DNA from: a candidate division Zixibacteria bacterium HGW-Zixibacteria-1 | GTDB taxonomy: Bacteria; Zixibacteria; MSB-5A5; GN15; PGXB01 | DNA: 38,764 bases | Direction: 5' to 3' | NCBI GenBank assembly: GCA_002838945.1 | Contig: PGXB01000034.1 | Location: forward strand, 1 to 38,764 | Part shown: piece by piece, positions 16,388 through 25,659 of the stretch | Layout: each line of letters starts with the position of its first letter | Position numbering within the stretch: position 1 is the first letter of the stretch | Translations under genes and position numbers: made by a program | The notes under the pieces: model-generated | What the model was told of the DNA's origin: nothing | Database searches by the model: none | The model's input: only the letters and a program-made list of their open reading frames with translations

Positions 16388-17320
16388 ATGAATATCTGTA
16401 ACAATATTCTGCAGGCTATTGGGAATACTTCGATGGTGCAGCTTCGCAAGGTTGTGCCACCCGGCTGCGGGAAAATATTCGTGAAACTCGAATGGGAAAA
16501 TCCAACCGGTTCGATGAAAGACCGCACGGCACAGGCCATGATTTCGCGGGCCGAAGAAGACGGCCGGTTGAATCCGGGGGATACGATCGTCGAATACACC
16601 GGCGGCAGCACCGGTATATCGCTTGCATTGGTCTGTGTTGCCAAGGGGTACCATCTTCATATCGTGACATCCAATGCCTTCAGTCAGGAAAAGCTGAAAC
16701 ATATGTCCGCTCTCGGCGCGGAGCTGACACTGGTGCCGAGTGAAGGAGGGTTGACCACCAAAAAACTGATTCTGGATATGATCGAGGCCGCCCGGGAAAT
16801 CAGCAAAAAACCGCATACTTTCTGGAGCGATCAGCTCAATAATCATGACAGCATTGCCGGGTACTATCCCCTGGGTGAGGAAATCTGGAACCAGACAGGT
16901 GGAAAACTTGATGCCTTCGTTCAATGTGTCGGCACGGCGGCTTCGGCGCGAGGTGTGGCCAGTGTGCTGAAGCGCCACAATCCGAAGATTAAAATAATAA
17001 TTGTCGAGCCGGCGGAATCAGCGGTGTTGTCGGGCGGCCAGGCGGGACCACACAAAATCGAAGGAGTCGGGATCGGTTATACTCCGCCATTGTGGGAACC
17101 GGATCTGGCGGATGAAATTATTCCGGTCGGTACCGATGACGCCAAGGCCATGGCCCGGCGCCTTGCCTGTGAGGAGGGCCTGTTTGCGGGGACATCTTCG
17201 GGAGCCAATGTAATCGCGGCCATACGAGTGGCGGAGCAACTAGGTCCGGAGGCGCGCATAGCCACTTTGATGGTGGATTCCGGTTTGAAGTACCTTAGCA
17301 CGGATGTTTTCAGAAAATAG
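16388..17320 (+). CDS. Cysteine synthase family PLP enzyme
   Basis: 310 aa, fold type II PLP beta-synthase. IGNTSMVQLR (11-20) opens the domain, NPTGSMKDR holds the Schiff-base Lys44, TGGSTG (71-76) takes the place of the usual TSGNTG substrate loop, and GTSSGAN (about 277-283) binds phosphate near the end. It would make cysteine from O-acetylserine (or a phospho-variant) and sulfide, or act in transsulfuration. The missing Asn in the substrate loop and the lack of a cysE neighbour leave the substrate open. A GTAAGGGAA site lies before ATG 16388. It is the first gene after the tRNA terminator. Confidence 0.85.
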   Translation: MNICNNILQAIGNTSMVQLRKVVPPGCGKIFVKLEWENPTGSMKDRTAQAMISRAEEDGRLNPGDTIVEYTGGSTGISLALVCVAKGYHLHIVTSNAFSQEKLKHMSALGAELTLVPSEGGLTTKKLILDMIEAAREISKKPHTFWSDQLNNHDSIAGYYPLGEEIWNQTGGKLDAFVQCVGTAASARGVASVLKRHNPKIKIIIVEPAESAVLSGGQAGPHKIEGVGIGYTPPLWEPDLADEIIPVGTDDAKAMARRLACEEGLFAGTSSGANVIAAIRVAEQLGPEARIATLMVDSGLKYLSTDVFRK

Positions 17321-17348
17321 AGGATTCTATTAATCCCGGTAAAATGAT

Positions 17349-17891
17349 CTATTTGTTGGACAAGCCTGCGGCGGCCCGCATCCTATCGAATGCGGAAGAG
17401 TGCCCGGTGGCGTAAAAGTCCAGAACCTGATCCGCACATTGCTCAACAGTCAGGGCATGTGTGTCCAACTCAATATCGTAAAGCTTTCCCAGATGTATAT
17501 TTTCGATTTGTGCTTTTGCAAAACCCTGGCGCCGGCTGTCACGTTTACGCTCTCTTCGCTCGAGTTCTTCCAGCGGGCAATGCAAACCGACGAACAGAAC
17601 ATAGCGCCCGCCCAAAATTTCCAGGCATTGATCCATCCAGCTCTTATCAACCAGAACATGGTCAACGATCAGATTATTGCCCTCCTCAGCCATCACCCCA
17701 ATAGATCGGTTCATGCCGCTCACCATCCGCATGAACATGTCCATATCGTCAGTTCGTGGCAGCATTTCGATAAAGGCATCAAGTTGCAAATGGAGGAAAT
17801 CCTCCTTCAAACGCTTCTGCAATTCTTTGGCCAGACGGGATTTCCCCGAGCTGGAAACCCCGTTGATGAATATAATTTTCCCCGGATTCAT
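17349..17891 (-). CDS. Chloramphenicol phosphotransferase-like P-loop kinase
   Basis: About 180 aa from ATG 17891, preferred because AAAGGAAAG precedes it and the domain begins at once with KIIFINGVSSSGKS (Walker A). LQLDAF follows the P-loop region, then IVDHVLVD and LHCPLEELERRERKRDSRRQGFA, which is the lid of the CPT family. The fold phosphorylates a small hydroxyl compound; only the Streptomyces enzyme is known to act on chloramphenicol, so resistance should not be assumed. It is convergent with the cysteine synthase gene, with a 28-bp gap. Confidence 0.8.
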   Translation of the reverse strand: MNPGKIIFINGVSSSGKSRLAKELQKRLKEDFLHLQLDAFIEMLPRTDDMDMFMRMVSGMNRSIGVMAEEGNNLIVDHVLVDKSWMDQCLEILGGRYVLFVGLHCPLEELERRERKRDSRRQGFAKAQIENIHLGKLYDIELDTHALTVEQCADQVLDFYATGHSSAFDRMRAAAGLSNK

Positions 17892-18064
17892 GATATACTT
17901 TCCTTTGCAGAGATCCGTGACTTCAGAGATAGCCAGGCACAGCACTTATTCAATATAATTTGCAAAGATAATGAGTCGGTGTCAACTAAAAGCCTCGGCC
18001 ACAGATTCACCGGCAGCGGGCAAGTTATATTTCTGGACGAAAAAGCTGGGAGTCCAAACCACGG

Positions 18065-18523
18065 TTGATTGACAAGATATCCATTACCGAGCCGGCGGCC
18101 GACCCGTTCACGCATATTGGAGTTGCTCTGGATAATTCGGATATAGATGAGTTCGTGATTTCCCGCGCGATGTCCCTGGCGAAAATTCATAAGGCTGAAA
18201 TTACTTTGATTCATGTCTCCGACGCCCCCGGCGCCCAGGTTTATGGTGAGAATATATCGGATGAACACACCCGGGATGATATCGATTTTATCAGTGAAGT
18301 GGCCGAAATTCTAAAACATCAGGGTTATAATGCCCGGTCGGTTCTGAAAACCGGTCAGGCCGCGCAGGAAATCATCAAAGCCGTCAGGGATGAGAAAATC
18401 GACCTGTTTATTATGGGCTCACACGGACATCGATTGATAGGCGACATGTTTTACGGTGAAACAGTTTCCACCGTCAGGCACAATCTTGATGTCCCTATCA
18501 TGGTCGTGAAGGCCCAGGCCTGA
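18065..18523 (+). CDS. Universal stress protein, UspA family
   Basis: 152 aa with one Usp domain. It opens with HIGVALDNSDIDEFVI and has ITLIHVSD and the ATP-binding loop MGSHGHRLIGDMFYGETVSTVRH, closing VPIMVVKA. The GxxG...GS/T pattern suggests the ATP-binding branch. The only good start is TTG at 18065 with GGGAG about 12 nt upstream. It is divergent from the CPT-like gene. Confidence 0.85.
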   Translation: MIDKISITEPAADPFTHIGVALDNSDIDEFVISRAMSLAKIHKAEITLIHVSDAPGAQVYGENISDEHTRDDIDFISEVAEILKHQGYNARSVLKTGQAAQEIIKAVRDEKIDLFIMGSHGHRLIGDMFYGETVSTVRHNLDVPIMVVKAQA

Positions 18524-18703
18524 TGATTATTGCGACAGTGGAATATTTTCTATATTAAACGAAGCCGCTTTTTTGTTCGCGAATATCATTCATGGCTTTT
18601 TTATTTCCGGCTTACATTGGATCAAAATGTAGTATGAATCACGGTTTTCTTTTATTATATTTGGCGTTATGCCACATTCTTACTTTGATTGGAGCAGTTG
18701 ATC

Positions 18704-19813
18704 ATGTTCCACACCATCTTACTTGCCTCATGGTCGATATTCCACCTTTATATTCTCTGGCGCGCCTCTTCTTTACCAATTATCAAACGCCATACTTCCC
18801 GCCTGCCACTGGTTATCATGACGGCAGCTCTATGGGCGACTTATTTTCTGCCTGAGAAAGTCGGTGAAATCGGATTGGGTTCCTTATCCGGGCCGTTGGA
18901 GCTTTTCCAAATGAATTGGCTCGGGACAACCTTCCTGATATTCACCTGTCTTTTCATTGTCGATATAGTCACTATTTTCGGCTTTCTGTTTAAGAAATAT
19001 CTCGCGTTCTTGCGCACCATGGCATTTATAGCTGGAATAGTCCTTGCGATATTGGCTTTGTACCAGGGTTATCGGGCCCCGGTCGTGCGCGATTATGAAA
19101 TCAGTCTGTCGCAACTGCCCCGGCAATATGACGGTTTGGTGCTGGTTGCTGTCTCCGATTTGCATGTTGGTACCTTCCTCGATGAAGAATGGCTGGAAGC
19201 GCGCGTAGCCCAGGTGAATGCCCTTCACCCGGATTTAGTGGTACTGTTGGGGGATCTGTTCGAGGGCGACAGCCCGGGGGAGCGCAAGAAAAGTATGATA
19301 CACCTGTTCCATGATATATCAGCCCCCATGGGCGTTTGGGCTGTTACCGGTAATCATGAATCGCACGGAGGACTCGACCCCACTATTCAGTTTCTGGAGG
19401 AAGCCGGCGTGCATATGCTGCGGAACCAGTGGAGCGAGCCCGGGCCCGGGTTAATTCTGGCCGGAATTGACGACCGTCATAATCATAATCGGATTCCCGA
19501 CACAACCGACCCGGTTGCGCAGGTTCTGGCGGGCAGGCCTTCTTCGAGCGCCACTATTTTTCTTTCTCATCGGCCTCAAGGGGCCGAAGAAGCCGCGGCC
19601 GCCGGGGTTGGATTGATGCTTTGCGGTCATACTCATGGCGGACAACTATGGCCCTTCACTTACATTTCCGGCCTGGCCAACTCCCTGCTGGCCGGGGAAT
19701 ATATCATAAACGGGATGCCGGTTATTGTCTCCCGTGGCACGGGCACCTGGGGCCCGCGTATGCGCCTGTGGTACCCGGGGGAAATTCTCCGCATTGTGCT
19801 TCGATGCAAATAA
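18704..19813 (+). CDS. Membrane-anchored metallophosphoesterase
   Basis: About 369 aa. The ATG at 18704 is chosen because GGAG lies 9 nt upstream. The first about 125 residues contain four hydrophobic helices; the calcineurin-like domain follows with all motifs: SDLHVG, GDLFEGD, GNHES, SHRP and GHTHGG. The arrangement is that of YaeI/YkoQ-type phosphoesterases, some of which act on lipid substrates such as UDP-diacylglucosamine-like molecules. The active site would need two metal ions. The substrate is unknown and the gene appears to stand alone. Confidence 0.88.
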   Translation: MFHTILLASWSIFHLYILWRASSLPIIKRHTSRLPLVIMTAALWATYFLPEKVGEIGLGSLSGPLELFQMNWLGTTFLIFTCLFIVDIVTIFGFLFKKYLAFLRTMAFIAGIVLAILALYQGYRAPVVRDYEISLSQLPRQYDGLVLVAVSDLHVGTFLDEEWLEARVAQVNALHPDLVVLLGDLFEGDSPGERKKSMIHLFHDISAPMGVWAVTGNHESHGGLDPTIQFLEEAGVHMLRNQWSEPGPGLILAGIDDRHNHNRIPDTTDPVAQVLAGRPSSSATIFLSHRPQGAEEAAAAGVGLMLCGHTHGGQLWPFTYISGLANSLLAGEYIINGMPVIVSRGTGTWGPRMRLWYPGEILRIVLRCK

Positions 19814-19967
19814 TAGCACCCGGGTTATGTCTCAAATATTAAATAATGAAATACGCTGTTTTTAGTACTGCTTAGTGCCGGTTGTGTCGTTGACTATATT
19901 TGATGATGCCTGAAGGATAAAGCTCAATAACCCTTCGGATTCTTATTCGGTCACATCAGGAATTTTG

Positions 19968-20981
19968 CTAAACTAAATCCGGGCGTAACGGCCCCATAAG
20001 CTGGATGAATTGTCGAAGTAACGACTCGTCGAACCCCTCATCATCCGCGGACATTGTTTTAAGCGCAGAGAATGTGCCTTCCGCGTGACGATAGACGCGA
20101 TTTGTTGTCATGGCATCAAAGGCATCCGCAATGGCCACGATCTTGCCATATATATGGATATCGTCCTGTCCAAGGCCGGCGGGATATCCCTTGCCATTTC
20201 CTCTTTCGTGATGTTGCAGGATAGGAATATATGATGTCCGCGAAATCAGATCTGTCTCTGACATGAGTTCGACGCCCCATTGCGGGTGCCGGCGCATGGT
20301 CTGCCATTCGGATTGGTCAAGAGGACCGGGTTTATAAAGAATCGACTCCGGAATCCTGGCCTTGCCGACGTCATGCAATATTGCCCCGGTGGCAATTTCT
20401 ATCAAGTCATTGGTTCTGTCAATTCCGGCAGTATGGGCCAGTGCCAGAGAAAAAGTACATACATTTACCGAGTGAGTAAAGACACTGTAGTCGAACGACA
20501 TGACCTTAAGCATGTTGAAAAAGGCATTCTTTCCTTCCAGCACATACAGAACCGTTGATTCCACAAAGGCCTGGCTGTCCTTGATGTTCTGGCACTTGGT
20601 CGGATCAGTAAAGACATCTCGCACCAATTCCTTGGCGCTGTCATAGACTATGCTGGACTTCGTGAAGTCATCCACCGACTCGTCGGCGAGAATGCGACTT
20701 ATATGGGTTCTTATATACTGCTGGTACTCGTGTCGTTGAGTAGCGGAGATATAAAGTCGGTTCAGGTTTCGATTCAGCAATTCCTTGCATGTTTCCGAAG
20801 TCAAAGGAAACTGGGCGGAGCGATAGAGGATCATGCTTCGACCATCAAATATATATAGATCGAAGTCAGGAATGGTGTCGGCGGTCAGCGAGTGGGCATA
20901 TATCGGTAAATACCCCTGAAGCCCTTGTCTTTTCAGAATCGATTCTACTGTTGGCTGCATGGTATTTATTATTGACAACAT
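19968..20981 (-). CDS. HD-GYP cyclic-di-GMP phosphodiesterase
   Basis: 337 aa. An N-terminal region of about 150 residues without a recognised domain is followed by HD-GYP. Motifs are HSVNVCTFSLALA, ILHDVGKARIP, HHERGNGKGYPAGL (HHE and GYP) and VAIADAFDAMTTNRVYR. The domain breaks down c-di-GMP to control motility or surface life. No receiver or membrane segment is present, so it is likely cytoplasmic, with the N-terminal part as an unknown sensor. The first ATG has a weak ribosome site; a second lies 21 nt inside. Confidence 0.9.
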   Translation of the reverse strand: MLSIINTMQPTVESILKRQGLQGYLPIYAHSLTADTIPDFDLYIFDGRSMILYRSAQFPLTSETCKELLNRNLNRLYISATQRHEYQQYIRTHISRILADESVDDFTKSSIVYDSAKELVRDVFTDPTKCQNIKDSQAFVESTVLYVLEGKNAFFNMLKVMSFDYSVFTHSVNVCTFSLALAHTAGIDRTNDLIEIATGAILHDVGKARIPESILYKPGPLDQSEWQTMRRHPQWGVELMSETDLISRTSYIPILQHHERGNGKGYPAGLGQDDIHIYGKIVAIADAFDAMTTNRVYRHAEGTFSALKTMSADDEGFDESLLRQFIQLMGPLRPDLV

Positions 20982-21414
20982 GGACTTTGGGCTTTATGCA
21001 GAAGTCACAGGTATTAGATCAAGATAATGGGGCGGCCCGACCTTTCAAATTGGTCAGTTTCGACTTTTTGGGTATATTTTGCACGATTCCATACTTGTCG
21101 CGCAGTTCTTCCCTCTATTATTACAGCAAAACAAGGCAAGACTGAATTTATCTTATTTTATTTCCATGGAATGACTTGGAAATTGGCTTCTGAGCGTATG
21201 TCAACATTGGTCCTGACCTGCGAAGGATATGCCGCCATTATGCAGCAGACTGTGCAACCACAGCGATCAATAGTCCCAACCGTGGACTGAAGCGATATTA
21301 CTCATCTGCTTGCCAGACAAGGCGTTACAATAATCGGCCCGATTCGAGGACAATTGGCAGGGGTTTTGCGCAAATAGCGGTAGAATGAAGTGTCTATGCC
21401 ATAAGGAGATGACC
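20982..21414. other. Non-coding stretch, no gene seen
   Basis: It holds only short frames with no ribosome site or motif. AAGGAGA at its right edge is the ribosome site of the lipoprotein at 21415. Confidence 0.5.
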
Positions 21415-22194
21415 ATGAAAAAGATATTAATCGGCGCGGTTGTTCTGGCGGCTGTCTCCCTGTTTGCGTTCGGGGGCGGCTGCGACAAAGAGAAAATTAC
21501 CGAATCGAGCGAGTACGTTCATGATATCCGGTATATTCAGCTGCCTCCCGACACTGTCTTTCATATCGATACCGTCATCAACAATGATTCGGTCACGGTT
21601 CATGTCACCGATACGGTTCTCGTGATCGACACCATCTCAACCATCGACACCGTCTCAACCATCGACACCGTCATTCAGGTCAATCATGTTTATGACACGG
21701 TAACGGTTCATGATACGGTTGTTACGGTACAGAATCATTATGATACGACTATTATTATCGATACGGTTGTGACGGTGCAGAATCATTATGATACGACGAC
21801 TATTATCGACACCGTCCTGACAGTTCAGTGCAATCCCAACGAATACTTTGCCGTGGCCGCTTTGCATTATTACAGCGACCCGCTGGTTCTGGAATTTGCC
21901 TATGAGCAGTTCGGATACAGCGACGGTTGGATATTTTATCTGTCGTCATTTCAGCTTGACCTGACCAGGCAGTCCTCGAGTGTTTATGATATTTATGGCT
22001 ATATCGACTACTGGGCGCCCGACTGGTCCGGCTACTACCCGCTGGAGTTTTACTGGCGGATGATTTACAACGGCGGTGATCCGGCCGATCTGGATAATTG
22101 GGAAATAGCGGAACCTCCCGCAAGAGTGGGAACTCACGTCCCCGGTATAAAATTGATCGCAAATCCGACCGAAGCGCAGCGGACGTTTCGCTGA
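21415..22194 (+). CDS. DTV-repeat lipoprotein
   Basis: 259 aa from ATG 21415 (AAGGAGA upstream). The signal peptide ends in FGGGC, giving a lipobox-like Cys23. Residues about 45-140 carry about ten (I)DTV-type repeats spaced 6-16 apart (TDTVLVIDTI, STIDTV, VHDTVVTVQNHYDTT). These likely form an elongated beta-rich stalk rather than a coiled coil. The last about 115 residues are a Tyr/Trp-rich domain I cannot name. It probably sits on the periplasmic or outer face of a membrane. It stands alone with its own strong terminator. Confidence 0.7.
   Translation: MKKILIGAVVLAAVSLFAFGGGCDKEKITESSEYVHDIRYIQLPPDTVFHIDTVINNDSVTVHVTDTVLVIDTISTIDTVSTIDTVIQVNHVYDTVTVHDTVVTVQNHYDTTIIIDTVVTVQNHYDTTTIIDTVLTVQCNPNEYFAVAALHYYSDPLVLEFAYEQFGYSDGWIFYLSSFQLDLTRQSSSVYDIYGYIDYWAPDWSGYYPLEFYWRMIYNGGDPADLDNWEIAEPPARVGTHVPGIKLIANPTEAQRTFR
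21712..21807 (+). repeat. Tandem 48-bp duplication in lipoprotein gene
   Basis: Units 21712-21759 and 21760-21807 differ at only a few positions and encode two copies of a 16-residue DTVVTVQNHYDTT block. Shorter 18-bp ATCGACACC(G/A)TCTCAACC repeats lie upstream (about 21628-21672). Confidence 0.85.
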
Positions 22195-22220
22195 TTATAA
22201 GCTACCCCCATCACGAGATA

Positions 22221-22248
22221 AAAAAAGCCCCGCAGCCGGGGCTTTTTT
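22221..22248 (+). terminator. Rho-independent terminator after lipoprotein
   Basis: AAAAAAGCCCCG / CGGGGCTTTTTT with a short loop. It is symmetric, so it may also stop transcripts of the opposing permease gene. Confidence 0.92.
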
Positions 22249-22296
22249 GTTACTGAAAGAGTTTATGTAAGCGGTCGGGAGCACAAGATTATCGGC

Positions 22297-23109
22297 TTAA
22301 TTTAAACGAATAAACTTCCGCATTATGGCTATAAGCAACAGTAGAATTCCAAAAGCGCACACAATGGTTGCTCCGGTTGGTGTATCGAGCCAAAAAGACA
22401 AAACCAGGCCAATTGCAGACCCGATAAACCCAAAAATCCAACCATACATAAGACGCAATCCGATTCGCTTTGTCATTAAAGCTGCAAATACTGATGGTAC
22501 AACCAGGAAAATAAAAACCAGCAGTACTCCGCAAATTTTGACCGAAGACGTCACCACCACGGCAAAGGAGGCATAAAAAAGAAAATCCCAAAATCTGGAA
22601 GAGGACAGGGTTTTTCCATTATTGAAAGTCAGAGCTATAAATTTGCTTCTGGCAAACCAATGAAAAGCGCCCACAATCGTATATGCAAGCAGGGTTTTTA
22701 GGACAGCACTCGGCGAAACGGTCAATAAACTTCCTACCAGAAGGTATCGAATATGCTCTGCCCCTTCAGGAGAATGGCTTACCGCCAAAATGGCGGCTGC
22801 CGAACTGACAGCATAGACTATACCAATGATTGCCTCTTGGGGGATAATGCCTTCTATACTCCTGGTGAAAGTAAAGATGCCTCCCCCCGTGAGTGCAAAC
22901 AGTAATGCAAAAAAGTACGAGATCATTCCGTCGGCAGGATAACCTAACAGAATAGCCATTGTAATTCCAAAAGCCGCGACTTGCGCCAGGGAGAGGTCGA
23001 TGAAAATGATCCCTCTTTTAATGACATGAAGTCCGAAATAGGTATGTATGCCCACCAATATCAGACTGGCTAAAAAGGGCCATATGAGAAACGGCAAGTA
23101 TTCGATCAC
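22297..23109 (-). CDS. Metal ABC transporter permease (ZnuB/TroC family)
   Basis: 270 aa with about eight membrane helices. Family marks are GIHTYFGLHVIKRGIIFIDLSLAQVAAFG at the start, the conserved EAIIGIVYAVSSAAAIL stretch and VVTSSVKICGVLLVFIFLVVPS. It forms the channel for zinc or manganese. Its start overlaps the binding-protein stop by 4 nt, so the two are translationally coupled. No ATPase follows; the operon ends here, facing the lipoprotein terminator. Confidence 0.9.
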   Translation of the reverse strand: MIEYLPFLIWPFLASLILVGIHTYFGLHVIKRGIIFIDLSLAQVAAFGITMAILLGYPADGMISYFFALLFALTGGGIFTFTRSIEGIIPQEAIIGIVYAVSSAAAILAVSHSPEGAEHIRYLLVGSLLTVSPSAVLKTLLAYTIVGAFHWFARSKFIALTFNNGKTLSSSRFWDFLFYASFAVVVTSSVKICGVLLVFIFLVVPSVFAALMTKRIGLRLMYGWIFGFIGSAIGLVLSFWLDTPTGATIVCAFGILLLLIAIMRKFIRLN

Positions 23110-23993
23110 TTCAGCCCCCCCAGCAAGACATTTACATTCCCCTCCAACCAGTCAATGTAAGATTCATTCTTGTCCTTTCCACCAATTGATGGATATAATG
23201 TTACGACTTTGGCCCCGGTGTCCTCAGCTATTTTTTGAGGTATCCGCTTATCGAAATATGGTTCCATTGCAATAACTTTGATTCCCCGCTTTTTTATCAT
23301 TTCAGTCAATTCTTTGACGTGTGAAGGTGATGGAGGGATGCCCGGGTATGGCTCTATAAAACCGGCCGCAATTAAACCAGTATATTCATTGAAATAAGGC
23401 CAGGAATCATGATAATAGACTATTTCCATGCCCTTCAGAAATTGGATTTTGGGGCGTATATTTTCGAGGTCTATCGAAATATGGGAAATAAGACTATCCA
23501 TTCTGGAGCGATAAAAAACTGCATTTTCGGCATCGACATATTTTAAACCTTCCAAAATTGATTTCAATATTGGTTCGACATTCTGGGGACCAATCCAATA
23601 ATGCGGATTTCCTCTTGGATGAATATCGCCGTATCTGGCATCAGCCTTAAATGTAGGAACTTCAAGCGGCTTGATATACTTGGAACAATCAATAATCGTC
23701 AGTTTGTCATTTCGCGAGCCGTCAATAAGTTGATCCATCCATTTATCAAGCTCCAGCCCGACTTTGAAAACAATATTAGCTTTGGCGATTTTCGCCATAT
23801 AGCTTGGCCTGACTTCGACAAAATGAATATCGGCATTGGGGGAGGCAATGGAGTTAACTTTTACCAGATCGCCGCCCATAGCATTGACCCAATAGGCCAG
23901 GTCGGAAGTCGATGTAACTACATTTATTTCCCCGAAAACTGGCCCGGAAAGGGTCAATAAAACAATAATTGACAACAATATTTTTTTCATCAT
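23106..23993 (-). CDS. Metal-binding periplasmic protein (ZnuA/TroA family)
   Basis: 295 aa with a signal peptide (cut after about 21). Metal ligands of the family are visible as IHFVE (first His), NPHYW (second His), YYHDSW (third His) and the late acidic MEPYFD stretch. There is no His-rich loop between the first ligands, which is more like TroA or low-His zinc proteins. It captures Zn(II) or Mn(II) for the adjoining permease. It starts 9 nt after the outer-membrane gene stop. Zinc is favoured by context but not proven. Confidence 0.9.
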   Translation of the reverse strand: MMKKILLSIIVLLTLSGPVFGEINVVTSTSDLAYWVNAMGGDLVKVNSIASPNADIHFVEVRPSYMAKIAKANIVFKVGLELDKWMDQLIDGSRNDKLTIIDCSKYIKPLEVPTFKADARYGDIHPRGNPHYWIGPQNVEPILKSILEGLKYVDAENAVFYRSRMDSLISHISIDLENIRPKIQFLKGMEIVYYHDSWPYFNEYTGLIAAGFIEPYPGIPPSPSHVKELTEMIKKRGIKVIAMEPYFDKRIPQKIAEDTGAKVVTLYPSIGGKDKNESYIDWLEGNVNVLLGGLK

Positions 23994-24002
23994 TACACCT
24001 TA

Positions 24003-25163
24003 TTAAAAATTATGTGGTCTATGAGGGCCAAGGCTTATCACCAGTTGCATTTTCGCTTCCCAATAGCCATCGCTCTCATTCGTATCGATCCAGTGCCCTG
24101 CAATTCTTATCAGGCTGGTTTCTTCTATTGGCGCAAAGCCGACAAAAAGACCGGCCCGGCATGTATTATTCCGATGCGCTATTGGCTCTTGCTGATCTTC
24201 AAGGTTTTGGATTTCATCAAGCCTTACCCATTCAAGAATACCGCCTATATTGTATTTCTGCCGGAAACGGTAGTCGATATATCCATACGAACCATATGAA
24301 TATAAATCGTCTTCATTGGCCCCGGATTGGCTGATACGCATTATGCCTTCCGCTTCGACCTGGAGGGATCTGTACCTGGACGGCTTGCTTTTATATTTAA
24401 TATCTCCTCCAATAATCCAGCTTCGGAGTTGCTCAGGATCTCCGATCTCATCCACATCATGCTCGTCGTTTCCAGCAAAGCCAGATACTGCATTCAGGAC
24501 AGATCCGCCGATCGCAAGTTCAGCGGATTCCGATAAAGAAAGCGATGTTGTCAATCTGCCAAAAAAGCCAAGATCTCGCTTATCTTCCGAATCCTGTTCA
24601 ACCGCTGCGGTGCTATCATCTTCCATATGCTCATGCTCACGGGGAGTCAAGGCATCGCCCTTAAGAAGCCCGCACATCAATTCAGTAAAAGCTCCTCCGG
24701 TGGGAAGCGCTATCGAAGCCCGGATTGTCATATCCGACAAACCTTCTTCGCCAAAGAAATATTCATGAGGCAAGGGGCGATCAATAAATGAATAAGCATG
24801 GGGATGAATGGGATTGAGCCGGCCAAATTCAAGCAAGTATTTGCCGACTCTTAAATTGGTCCTGAAAGGCAAGCCTCTTAAGAAAGTCGCATAAGCTTCC
24901 TCTATTTCGGCGTTATGGTCGCCATGCCAGCCCATTACAATATCAGCCCTGACATAAGGATTTAAATAGCCATTTATATTCAACTCCACTTCTGGATCTG
25001 CTAAATTCAATTTTTCTTTTTCATTGCTTCGAGCAGCATCGCCGTGACTGAATATCCGGAAATCTCCAATAGCCGAAATATCCGGATTTAAAGTCGTCTG
25101 TGAGTAAATGTCCTGGTGGACAAATAACAAAGCAAGACCTAAACATATTATTCCAATCCGCAT
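24003..25163 (-). CDS. Outer-membrane beta-barrel of the metal-uptake operon
   Basis: 386 aa with a signal peptide (cut near IYSQ). Barrel-like strands run throughout, with RVGKYLLEFGRLNPIHPHAYSFIDRPLPHEYFFGEEGLSDMG-type porin wording, ending in ...PHRPHNF with the terminal Phe. Surface stretches rich in His/Asp/Glu (HGDHNAE, REHEHMEDD, NDEHDVDE) could collect metal. No TonB box or plug is seen. It is immediately upstream of the metal-binding protein, so it is the likely outer-membrane entry for zinc. This His-loop arrangement is an inference from sequence and position. Confidence 0.75.
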   Translation of the reverse strand: MRIGIICLGLALLFVHQDIYSQTTLNPDISAIGDFRIFSHGDAARSNEKEKLNLADPEVELNINGYLNPYVRADIVMGWHGDHNAEIEEAYATFLRGLPFRTNLRVGKYLLEFGRLNPIHPHAYSFIDRPLPHEYFFGEEGLSDMTIRASIALPTGGAFTELMCGLLKGDALTPREHEHMEDDSTAAVEQDSEDKRDLGFFGRLTTSLSLSESAELAIGGSVLNAVSGFAGNDEHDVDEIGDPEQLRSWIIGGDIKYKSKPSRYRSLQVEAEGIMRISQSGANEDDLYSYGSYGYIDYRFRQKYNIGGILEWVRLDEIQNLEDQQEPIAHRNNTCRAGLFVGFAPIEETSLIRIAGHWIDTNESDGYWEAKMQLVISLGPHRPHNF

Positions 25164-25221
25164 AGATTACTCCTGTTTTCATCAGTACGCGTTGTTATAA
25201 AAATCTGTTGAGTATCGATTA

Positions 25222-25524
25222 TTATAAGAGTGAAATAAAAGAAAAGATGGCCGGCGGAGCCCTAATTACGGCTGCCAAAATGCGAAGAAACAAGACAAAG
25301 TTTTTACCTTTTTTTTGAATATAAAAAAGAAAATCAGCACGAAAAATCAGGCTAAAAACCGCTAAAATTACCAGAGTCGCCGCTAATAGACAAATATGGC
25401 AATTGGCATGATCGTCAAGGCAATAAGTTATATGATAAAGAACTGCCGCAAGGCATGGTAGTAAGATCAATAATGCCAGTACGGCCAACCAGATTGGTAT
25501 TGCGTTTTTCTGACCTTTTTCCAT
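25222..25524 (-). CDS. Small Cys/His membrane protein heading metal operon
   Basis: 100 aa with two or three hydrophobic helices. A loop reads C-LDD-H-AN-C-H-I-C (residues 35-45), a compact potential metal site between helices 1 and 2. I do not recognise a named family. It is first in the minus-strand operon with the barrel, binding protein and permease. A TTGACA box (25562-25557) lies about 35 nt upstream of the ATG, which itself carries GGAAAAAGG ahead of it in weak form. A role in metal sensing or handling is suggested by position only. Confidence 0.6.
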   Translation of the reverse strand: MEKGQKNAIPIWLAVLALLILLPCLAAVLYHITYCLDDHANCHICLLAATLVILAVFSLIFRADFLFYIQKKGKNFVLFLRILAAVIRAPPAIFSFISLL

Positions 25525-25607
25525 GACTTTTTAAATAAAAATAATATTTCATTGATTGTCAATAAAAAATCATAGGAAAATTCATAATTATAACGACAGC
25601 CTGTTTC

Positions 25608-25632
25608 CTGCTCCGATATCATATTGGAGCAG
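25608..25632 (-). terminator. Hairpin downstream of mfd
   Basis: CTGCTCC / GGAGCAG arms enclose an 11-nt loop, about 28 bp beyond the mfd stop. There is no U-tract. Confidence 0.4.
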
Positions 25633-25659
25633 TGGTAATTATAAAAGCAGCAGAATGGG

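Noticed and set aside
17349-17891. Chloramphenicol resistance gene
   Set aside because: The family match is to the fold; no resistance context is present and most members act on unknown substrates.
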